Position numbers and translations under genes: made by a program. Source: Flavobacterium sp. (lineage in GTDB: Bacteria; Bacteroidota; Bacteroidia; Flavobacteriales; Flavobacteriaceae). Taken from it: DNA of 8,188 bases. Below, one piece after another: positions 1 through 5,396 of this stretch; the first letter of the stretch is position 1; every line of letters begins with the position of its first letter. The stretch covers positions 1 through 8,188 of the forward strand of contig JAUXNR010000323.1 in NCBI GenBank assembly GCA_030682755.1, given 5' to 3'. The notes under the pieces are model-generated. The model was not told where the DNA came from, made no database searches, and saw only the letters and a list, made by a program, of their open reading frames with translations.

Positions 1-719
1 CCAATCAAGACAGTACTTCGTTGATATTGCCGGTTCAAAAAAAAGAAGAATCAAAATACCAACTTTCCTTTGAGAGAGAACTGACAATTTATCCGGATAC
101 TTTGGTAAAAGTTGTACAAGAAAGTTTTCAAAAAGCCAACCTTCCCTCCCATTATCAACTTGAAGTGAAGCAATGCAAAGATTTGGAAGTAGCATATAGT
201 TTTTTACAAAATGCCAACGTTGAAAAAAGTATCGTTCCTTGCAACGGGAGAACTATTCCACAAAAATGTTATACAATTGAAGTTCGCTTTTTAGATAAAA
301 CAGCCACTTCTGGTTCTAAAATCATTTGGATTGTGTTTTTGTCATTAGGTATAATTGCAGCTTTTCTATTTTTTCCTAAACGAAAAAATAGTATCCAATT
401 TGATCCAACTACTGAAAATGGAATCGCTCTTGGCAAGTTTCAATTCTATCCCGATGAAAATAAATTAATGGTAAAAGCTGTTGAAATCAGTCTTTCCAAA
501 AAAGAAGTAGAACTTTTGACGCTTTTTGTAGACAACCCGAATAAAATTATCAAACGGGAAGAACTTTCCAAAAGAGTTTGGGAAGATTACGGCGTTTTTG
601 TGGGGAGAAGTTTAGATACGTACATCTCAAAACTGCGAAAAAAACTAAGTGATGATGAAAGTATTAAGTTGACGAATGTGCATGGAATTGGGTATGTTTT
701 GGAAGTAAAAGAAGTTTAA
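1..719 (+). CDS. Membrane-tethered winged-helix transcriptional regulator, 5'-truncated by the window edge
   Basis: The reading frame is open to the left edge, so the TTG at 21 is probably an internal leucine and the true start lies outside. Numbering from that codon, residues 1-100 form an extracytoplasmic-looking domain with three cysteines (C52, C74, C83). Residues 101-118 are one hydrophobic membrane segment, followed by a positive K/R cluster. Residues about 135-229 match an OmpR/PhoB-type effector domain: a KKEVELL helix, an RRxxL-like KREELSKRVW helix, a recognition helix around 194-209 (RSLDTYISKLRKKL) and the GIGYVLE wing. There is no receiver domain. The expected topology is periplasmic sensor, membrane helix, cytoplasmic DNA-binding domain, so the protein would control transcription from the membrane. 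A further N-terminal membrane helix or signal is likely upstream but not visible. The gene converges on the cyclase gene. Target genes and signal are unknown. Confidence 0.85.
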   Translation, partial: NQDSTSLILPVQKKEESKYQLSFERELTIYPDTLVKVVQESFQKANLPSHYQLEVKQCKDLEVAYSFLQNANVEKSIVPCNGRTIPQKCYTIEVRFLDKTATSGSKIIWIVFLSLGIIAAFLFFPKRKNSIQFDPTTENGIALGKFQFYPDENKLMVKAVEISLSKKEVELLTLFVDNPNKIIKREELSKRVWEDYGVFVGRSLDTYISKLRKKLSDDESIKLTNVHGIGYVLEVKEV

Positions 720-721
720 AA

Positions 722-2530
722 TTAATCATTCACAAAATACATTTTTAAAATACCTCTGTTTTTAACTTCAATTTCACCGCGATAGTCACAAGTCCATTGA
801 TCGCTTATTAAAGCATGAGTGCCTTCACTGATATTAATTTTTCCGGGTTGTGACATCGATTCCATTCTTGAGGCAATGTTTACGGTATCGCCCCAAATAT
901 CATAAGCAAACTTCTTACTTCCAACCACACCGGCAACAACTGGTCCGGTATTTATTCCAATACGGATATCAAAAGTAAATTCCTGAGTTATATTGTTCGT
1001 CTTGGTTTTTTCAACAAAATCTATAATATCTTTAGCCGCTAAAATCATATTATGGGCGGCTTCTTTTTGGTTGCCATTTAAACCACCGGCACACATATAA
1101 GCATCGCCAATGGTTTTAATTTTTTCCAAACCATAGTCTTCCATGATTGTATCGAATTTTGAAAAGTAAAAATCAACCGTCTTCACTAATTCTTCCGGTG
1201 ACAGCTTTTCAGAATAACTGGTAAATCCTTTGAAATCGCTGAATAAAACTGTTACAGCATCATGTTTTTTGGCTTTTACATTGCCGTTCAATTTTAACTC
1301 AATTGCTGTTTCTTCCGGGAGAATGTTAAGTAACAAACTGTCTGAACGATCGCGTTCTTTTTCAATAATTTGTTTGGTTTTTCTAATGAATAAATACCTT
1401 CGATACCAAAGAAAAGCAAGAAGAGCAATGAAAAATAAAGCAGCTCCAATGGCATAGGTTACTATTCGTTGGTTTTTTCTTTTTTGTTCCAACAAATCAA
1501 CTTCTGTTTGTTTTTGAGAGACTTCAAAATTGGTGCGTAAATCGGCTATTTGTTGAACATTGTCTATATTGATAATACTATCTCGATAAGCTATATAATC
1601 TTTATAATGCTTATACGATTCCTTAGTATTACCTGATTTTTCATACAGGTTAGACAACGTTAAATTGGCATCGCTTATTTGCTCTTTTAATTTGTGTTCA
1701 GTGGCAAGTTCTAAACTTCTATGAGCATATTTTAATGCAACAGGAAAGTTTTCGCGTCTAAGATAAATATCTGACATATAAGTCAGATAGGTGGTTATAG
1801 CATTATAATCTTCAAATTCTTCTAATACAACTAATGCTTGATTGATATATTGCTCTGCTAGTTTATCCTTCCCTTGCTCTGCATATACCATTCCTTCATT
1901 GCCCAAATTATAGGCCACCCCCATAGGATAGTCAATTTTTTTAAAAATCAATCGAGATTCTTTAAAATAGGAGAGCGATTTTTGAAATTGATTATTTTTA
2001 AAAGCCTCATCTCCAGCATTTAAAAGGGCTGATGCTAAAGAAATTGAATCATTGGTTTTTCTGAGTATTTCTATTGATTTTAAATAATAAAAATCCGCAT
2101 TATTCGAGTTTCCAATTTTAGAATAAACATCTGCAATAGTCAAAAAAGCCCCGCCTTCATAGGATTTATCATCAAGTTTTGAAGCTACTTCACTTCCTTT
2201 TATAAATGATTCAAGAGCAAGACTAATGTCTCCTGCAAAGCTATAAGCCTGACCTCTTAAGCTATAACCTCTATAGAGATACAAATAATTTTTGCTCTCA
2301 GCAGATAACTTAATGAGTTCATTGGCGTATTTTATAGATTCGCTTTTATTACTGATTTTGTTAAACGATAAGTTTCGGAGCAACTCAAGTTGATCAACTC
2401 CCGAAAGTTTATTTGCGTCATAAACGATTTGCAAACTGTCTCCCAATTTACTGTCTTGAGCAAAAATAGTCTGCATACAAAGCAAAAAAGAAACTACTAA
2501 AATATAGTTTTTTTTACTCGTGAATAACAT
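722..2530 (-). CDS. TPR-domain class III adenylate cyclase, membrane-anchored
   Basis: Predicted to convert ATP to cAMP in the cytoplasm under control of an exported sensor region. An in-frame ATG at 2554 gives 610 residues, but it overlaps the upstream gene by 17 bp and puts a polar stretch before the signal peptide. The ATG at 2530 leaves a 7-bp gap and a compact signal peptide (KK, hydrophobic core, IFA-QD cleavage), so it is preferred (602 residues). Numbered from 2554: signal about 9-32, TPR-like helical repeats about 55-330, coiled stretch 335-362, membrane helix 364-388, signalling-type helix 392-410, cyclase domain about 430-608. Both metal-binding aspartates (D440, D484), the adenine-selecting lysine and aspartate (K480, D552 in YDIWG) and the transition-state N559 and R563 are present. 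Their pattern fits adenylate rather than guanylate cyclase and a homodimer with two complete sites. The likely cAMP receiver would be a CRP/FNR-family protein, not seen here. Confidence 0.93.
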   Translation of the reverse strand: MLFTSKKNYILVVSFLLCMQTIFAQDSKLGDSLQIVYDANKLSGVDQLELLRNLSFNKISNKSESIKYANELIKLSAESKNYLYLYRGYSLRGQAYSFAGDISLALESFIKGSEVASKLDDKSYEGGAFLTIADVYSKIGNSNNADFYYLKSIEILRKTNDSISLASALLNAGDEAFKNNQFQKSLSYFKESRLIFKKIDYPMGVAYNLGNEGMVYAEQGKDKLAEQYINQALVVLEEFEDYNAITTYLTYMSDIYLRRENFPVALKYAHRSLELATEHKLKEQISDANLTLSNLYEKSGNTKESYKHYKDYIAYRDSIINIDNVQQIADLRTNFEVSQKQTEVDLLEQKRKNQRIVTYAIGAALFFIALLAFLWYRRYLFIRKTKQIIEKERDRSDSLLLNILPEETAIELKLNGNVKAKKHDAVTVLFSDFKGFTSYSEKLSPEELVKTVDFYFSKFDTIMEDYGLEKIKTIGDAYMCAGGLNGNQKEAAHNMILAAKDIIDFVEKTKTNNITQEFTFDIRIGINTGPVVAGVVGSKKFAYDIWGDTVNIASRMESMSQPGKINISEGTHALISDQWTCDYRGEIEVKNRGILKMYFVND

Positions 2531-2537
2531 GCTATAA

Positions 2538-2900
2538 TTATTGATTAATCGCAATCTTCGGATCCTGTATATAGGTAGTTCCTCCTACTGTGTATTGAAT
2601 ACTATAGGTTTCAACAGTGCCTTTTGGCAAGCCCCCAATAACTCCAGACCAAGAACCATCTGATTGCCTTGCGGGACCGGAAGAAAACAAATTGACTCCA
2701 TTCGTTGAATAAATGTTGTTTATTGCTGAAATGTCTCCTGCCATTTTAACGATTACTGTATAACCTGAACCTACATTTGTTGTTAAGTTTTCATCGCCTT
2801 CTTCTGTGCTTCCTACACTAGTTCCGTCTGAAATAGTTGGAGGGAATGGATTTGCTGTTGTTGCACTAACAACAATTGTTACTGATTTACTACCACACAT
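2538..2900 (-). CDS. Small conserved-looking protein of unknown function, cotranscribed with the cyclase
   Basis: I do not recognise this 120-residue protein with confidence. It has no signal peptide or membrane segment. It starts MCGSKSVTIVVS, is rich in Gly, Ser, Thr and Val, and alternates short beta-type strands with Gly/Asn turns, suggesting a single beta-sandwich domain. Residues 29-43 form an acidic, Gly-rich linker (TEEGDENL). The end, from TYSIQY to QDPKIAINQ, carries an aromatic strand followed by a DPxIxI motif. This vaguely recalls small cytoplasmic beta-sandwich families such as AidA/PixA, but the resemblance is an impression and not a family assignment. The preferred cyclase start lies 7 bp downstream, so the two genes are probably one transcript. 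A plausible -10/-33 pair lies upstream at 2928-2959. Codon use and composition look like the neighbours, which supports a real gene. Confidence 0.7.
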   Translation of the reverse strand: MCGSKSVTIVVSATTANPFPPTISDGTSVGSTEEGDENLTTNVGSGYTVIVKMAGDISAINNIYSTNGVNLFSSGPARQSDGSWSGVIGGLPKGTVETYSIQYTVGGTTYIQDPKIAINQ

Positions 2901-2927
2901 ATTTGCTATTTTTTAATTAATAATTAA

Positions 2928-2959
2928 TAAAATTAACTTATTATTTTAAATAAAAGCAA
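2928..2959 (-). promoter_or_regulatory. Possible Bacteroidetes-type promoter for the small protein and cyclase genes
   Basis: Read on the - strand, TTG (2959-2957) and TAATTTTA (2935-2928) are separated by 21 bp. This fits the Bacteroidetes TTG / TAnnTTTG pattern except for the final base (A for G). It would give a leader of about 20 nt before the ATG at 2900. The surrounding 100 bp are about 91% A+T, so a chance match is quite possible. Confidence 0.3.
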
Positions 2960-3090
2960 TTATTTTAATAAAAATATGATTTTTAATTAAATAAAACTCC
3001 TGTTTATATTTAAATTTCAAAAAACCTAAATTTATTCTTACTTTTCAAGAGCAAACATCTATTTATGAACACAATAGAAAGTTAAATCAT

Positions 3091-3567
3091 TTATTTAATT
3101 GATGAAACATATTCAAAATAACGGTTTGAACCAGAATCTCTTTCAGGTATATTCATAAATCCGAGAAATTTGAACCATTTCATTTGATTCGGATGATTTG
3201 AAGTAGAGTATAAATAGCAGGTGTATCCCTTAAAATTAGCTGATTGTTCTCTGAGCATATCACGCATTTCAAAACTTATTTTCAAGGTATAATCTTGCAT
3301 GTGTTTACTGGCAATAAAGAATGTTTCAAATTCTTTATCCCCTATTTTTAAACAACCCAAAATAGCAATTGGTTTTTGATCTGTTGTTTTCCAAAGTCTG
3401 GAAAAACCTCCGTTTTCGGCTATTTTTAATTTGTTGAGAATATACGAATGCGTTCGTTCTAAATCACTTTTGTCTTGAAGATTCCATTCGTATTCAGAAA
3501 CATCCCAGGGGTTTTCAATAATATAAGTAACAGCTGAGGAATCAATAACATCACAATTATTAGACAT
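3091..3567 (-). CDS. GNAT-like acyltransferase-fold protein of unknown substrate
   Basis: This is a 158-residue, probably cytoplasmic protein. Its pattern is that of the GNAT fold. Residues about 53-88 give three successive strands (FSRLWKTT, KPIAILGCLKI, KEFETFFIAS). Residues 91-112 form a helix, 114-121 a strand (YTCYLYST), and 124-140 the helix and turn HPNQMKWFKFLGFMNIP, which matches the usual GNAT ending with a Lys/Leu-Gly-Phe turn. A last strand (RYFEYV) follows. The acetyl-CoA pyrophosphate loop (R/Q-x-x-G-x-G/A), expected after the FFIAS strand, is not recognisable; the region reads KHMQDYTLKIS. The protein may be a degenerate GNAT or resemble the short GNAT-like proteins found in phages. 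It is a single gene, with spacers of 190 bp downstream and 155 bp upstream, and shows no functional link to its neighbours. Fold assignment is moderate; function is unknown. Confidence 0.75.
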   Translation of the reverse strand: MSNNCDVIDSSAVTYIIENPWDVSEYEWNLQDKSDLERTHSYILNKLKIAENGGFSRLWKTTDQKPIAILGCLKIGDKEFETFFIASKHMQDYTLKISFEMRDMLREQSANFKGYTCYLYSTSNHPNQMKWFKFLGFMNIPERDSGSNRYFEYVSSIK

Positions 3568-3606
3568 ACAGGAGGTGCGATTAAACTGAAATTAAACTCT
3601 TTACAA

Positions 3607-3632
3607 CAAAACTAATGTACGAAAAAATACAA
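3607..3632 (-). promoter_or_regulatory. Possible -7 box and weak -33 element for the GNAT-like gene
   Basis: On the - strand, TAGTTTTG (3614-3607) matches the Bacteroidetes -7 consensus TAnnTTTG exactly and lies about 40 bp upstream of the ATG at 3567. The nearest TTG (3632-3630) is only 15 bp further upstream, shorter than usual, so the -33 element is doubtful. Confidence 0.35.
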
Positions 3633-3722
3633 ACTTTTAAATATTTTGAATGTTTTTAAAAATGTATTGCATTAATAAGAGTTTTATAGAATACTATTCC
3701 TATGTTTCAGAACAAGGTTTTA

Positions 3723-4484
3723 TTACCTCGTAAACACCAACTTATTCCCTTTACTCAAATTCGCATCAAACGCATACCCTTCGTAATTAAAACCTTTTAA
3801 ATCATCAATGGTTTCCGCATTGGTATCAACGATGTAGCGTACCATCATGCCTCTCGCCTTTTTGGCAAAAAAGCTAATCATTTTTAATTTTCCGTCTTTG
3901 TAGTCTTTGAATTCTGGAGTGATAACAGGAACTTTTAGGGCTTTTACATCCACTGCTTCAAAATATTCATTACTGGCTAAATTGATGAAAAGTTCGCCTT
4001 TTTGCAATTCGCTGTTTAATTGCTTGGTAATTTTTGATTTCCAAAATTCATATAAATTTTTGCTTTTGCCTATCGGAAATTTAGTTCCCATTTCCAATCG
4101 ATACGGCTGCATCAAATCCAACGGTCTCAACAAACCATACAGTCCGGAAAGAATGCGGAGTTTGTCTTGCAATACGTCTAATTTTTCTGTCGATAGGGTT
4201 TTTATATCCAAACCAATATACACATCGCCATTAAATGCATAAATCGCTTGGCGTGAATTTTCAGGTGTGAAATTATCTAAATCTCGTTCTTGGTTACGTT
4301 GCCAATTTAAATCGGCCAATTTATCTGAAATGTCCATCAATTCCATCAATTGCTTTGGTTTTTTCTTTTTCAATTGACGGTTGATTGTATTTGCTTCTTT
4401 CAAGAAACAAGAAATAGTGAATTGATTTGTTGGTAATGGACTTTCGTAATCCAATGATTTTGCAGGCGATATAACGATTTTCAT
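3723..4484 (-). CDS. yaaA: Peroxide stress resistance protein YaaA (DUF328/UPF0246)
   Basis: The 253 residues are close to the 258 of the Escherichia coli protein, and the match is full-length. Hallmarks are the N-terminal ISPAKSLDYESPLPT, DISDKLADLN at 51-60, FNGDVYIGLD at 84-93, the highly conserved LSGLYGLLRPLDLMQPYRLE at 112-131, INLASNEYF at 167-175, and the Lys/Arg-rich C-terminal part with SFFAKKARGMM at 204-214 and GFNYEGYAFD at 231-240. In E. coli the family limits free intracellular iron during hydrogen peroxide stress and is induced by OxyR; the basic surface has been linked to DNA binding. It is a cytoplasmic protein. The start at 4484 gives the standard N-terminus MKIVISPAK. It follows cmk in the same direction after about 100 bp, with its own probable promoter, so it is likely transcribed on its own at least in part. 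No OxyR site was recognised. Confidence 0.96.
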   Translation of the reverse strand: MKIVISPAKSLDYESPLPTNQFTISCFLKEANTINRQLKKKKPKQLMELMDISDKLADLNWQRNQERDLDNFTPENSRQAIYAFNGDVYIGLDIKTLSTEKLDVLQDKLRILSGLYGLLRPLDLMQPYRLEMGTKFPIGKSKNLYEFWKSKITKQLNSELQKGELFINLASNEYFEAVDVKALKVPVITPEFKDYKDGKLKMISFFAKKARGMMVRYIVDTNAETIDDLKGFNYEGYAFDANLSKGNKLVFTR

Positions 4485-4503
4485 AGCTTTTAAATTATAA
4501 TTT

Positions 4504-4533
4504 CAAAAATACAAATTGATTCCTGAAAATCAT
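4504..4533 (-). promoter_or_regulatory. Probable yaaA promoter
   Basis: On the - strand, TATTTTTG (4511-4504) is an exact match to the Bacteroidetes -7 box TAnnTTTG and lies 19 bp upstream of the yaaA ATG. At the correct spacing of 19 bp there is ATG (4533-4531) instead of the expected TTG. The leader would be very short, about 12 nt. Confidence 0.4.
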
Positions 4534-4584
4534 ATACGTAAAAATGGAAAGTATTGATTGTTCTATCAATGAAAATGATGGAAC

Positions 4585-5271
4585 TTAATTATAAAACTTG
4601 TGAATTAAGTCTAAAACCAAATCAAATTGTTCCTTTTTGGTTAAGGTTGAATTGTCAATTTCAATGGCGTCATGGGCTTTCACCAAAGGAGAATCATCAC
4701 GGTGTGTGTCAATGTAGTCTCTTTCTTGAACATTTTGTAAAACATCTTCATAAGAAACATTCTGACCTTTTTCTTCCAATTCATCAAAACGACGTTTGGC
4801 TCGTGTGTGAGCACTGGCAGTCATAAACAACTTCAATTCAGCATCCGGAAAAACAACTGTTCCAATATCTCGACCATCCATAACAATAGCCTTATTCTTT
4901 CCCATGGCTTGTTGTTGTTCCACTAATTTTGCTCGAACTTCTGAGATTTCGGCAATTTTGCTTACTAATCGTGAAACATCTATCGTTCGGATTTCATTTT
5001 CAACATTCACGTCATTCAAATACATTTCCGCAAATCCTAGATCAGTATTAAACTGAAAATGAAGTTTAATTTCAGCCAACTTTTTAATTAAACCTTCTTT
5101 GTCTAAAAAATCTTCAGACACCAAATGATATTGCATCGCAAAATAGGTCACCGCCCGATACATCGCTCCCGTATCCACATAAACATAACCCAAATGCTTG
5201 GCTAACTGTTTGGCTAATGTGCTTTTTCCGGTGGATGAAAATCCGTCTATTGCGATGGTGATGTTGTTCAT
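4585..5271 (-). CDS. cmk: Cytidylate kinase (CMP/dCMP kinase)
   Basis: Transfers phosphate from ATP to CMP or dCMP in the cytoplasm, feeding CTP and dCTP synthesis and recycling CMP released by RNA and lipid metabolism. The 228 residues are the usual length of the bacterial family. The Walker A loop is GFSSTGKST (10-18), followed by the CMP-site motif VDTGAMYRAVT (32-42). Residues about 60-105 form the insert typical of bacterial CMP kinases, with NEIRT containing the conserved arginine R95. VMDGRDIGTVVFPDAELK (130-147) is the family signature, and AKRRFDEL (158-165) and ERDYIDTHRDDSPL (183-196) give the lid and catalytic arginines and aspartates. The ATG at 5271 follows an A-rich leader and places the P-loop normally. 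It lies downstream of porQ in the same direction, separated by a 116-bp repeat-filled spacer, so it may be read from the porQ promoter. Confidence 0.97.
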   Translation of the reverse strand: MNNITIAIDGFSSTGKSTLAKQLAKHLGYVYVDTGAMYRAVTYFAMQYHLVSEDFLDKEGLIKKLAEIKLHFQFNTDLGFAEMYLNDVNVENEIRTIDVSRLVSKIAEISEVRAKLVEQQQAMGKNKAIVMDGRDIGTVVFPDAELKLFMTASAHTRAKRRFDELEEKGQNVSYEDVLQNVQERDYIDTHRDDSPLVKAHDAIEIDNSTLTKKEQFDLVLDLIHKFYN

Positions 5272-5281
5272 TTTTTTTAGG

Positions 5282-5313
5282 TACTGAGGTGCTAAGTTAC
5301 TAAGTAAATAAGG
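5282..5313. repeat. Degenerate tandem repeat, 8-bp period
   Basis: Four consecutive octamers fit a consensus TACTAAGK: TACTGAGG (5282), TGCTAAGT (5290), TACTAAGT (5298) and AAATAAGG (5306). They begin just upstream of the cmk start codon, in the porQ-cmk spacer. Confidence 0.6.
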
Positions 5314-5319
5314 TTCATG

Positions 5320-5396
5320 TTCTATATTCTATGCTATTTTTTCTATATTCTATGTTCTCCAAACTCCCTGCACCCTACTCCAGCTCTCTACTCCAA
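5320..5396. repeat. Degenerate tandem repeat, 7-bp period, reaching into the porQ stop codon
   Basis: Eleven units can be laid out in one constant 7-bp phase from 5320: TTCTATA, TTCTATG, CTATTTT, TTCTATA, TTCTATG, TTCTCCA, AACTCCC, TGCACCC, TACTCCA, GCTCTCT, ACTCCAA. C then T at positions 3-4 is the most stable feature. TTCTATATTCTATG occurs exactly twice (5320-5333 and 5341-5354). The array abuts the octamer repeat on its left. On its right it contains the porQ stop codon (5388-5390) and the codons for the last two residues. Confidence 0.6.

Noticed and set aside
1230..1457. 75-codon open frame on the + strand inside the cyclase gene
   Set aside because: It lies antisense to the conserved cyclase and membrane-helix region, and its translation has no recognisable domain. 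It is a shadow frame.
722..2530. Guanylate cyclase as the product
   Set aside because: The substrate-selecting positions are Lys (480) and Asp (552), as in adenylate cyclases, not the Glu and Cys typical of guanylate cyclases.
3570..3656. Perfect AGGAGGTG on the + strand followed by a 14-codon ATG frame at 3614
   Set aside because: The spacing is about 36 bp, too long for a ribosome binding site. The peptide (MYEKIQTFKYFECF) is unremarkable, and Bacteroidetes seldom rely on this signal.
3643..3675. TTTTTAAAAA palindrome and AATG / CATT hairpin after yaaA
   Set aside because: Short A/T-only or 4-bp stems are expected by chance in such AT-rich spacer DNA.
3907..4242. 111-codon open frame on the + strand inside yaaA
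   Set aside because: It mirrors conserved YaaA coding sequence. The composition is that of a reverse-frame artefact.
4553..4570. Inverted repeat ATTGAT / ATCAAT after cmk as a terminator
   Set aside because: The 6-bp stem is AT-rich and no proper T tract follows on the - strand; too weak to call.
4554..4826. 90-codon open frame on the + strand overlapping the 3' end of cmk
   Set aside because: It is antisense to strongly conserved cmk codons and has no family resemblance or convincing leader.
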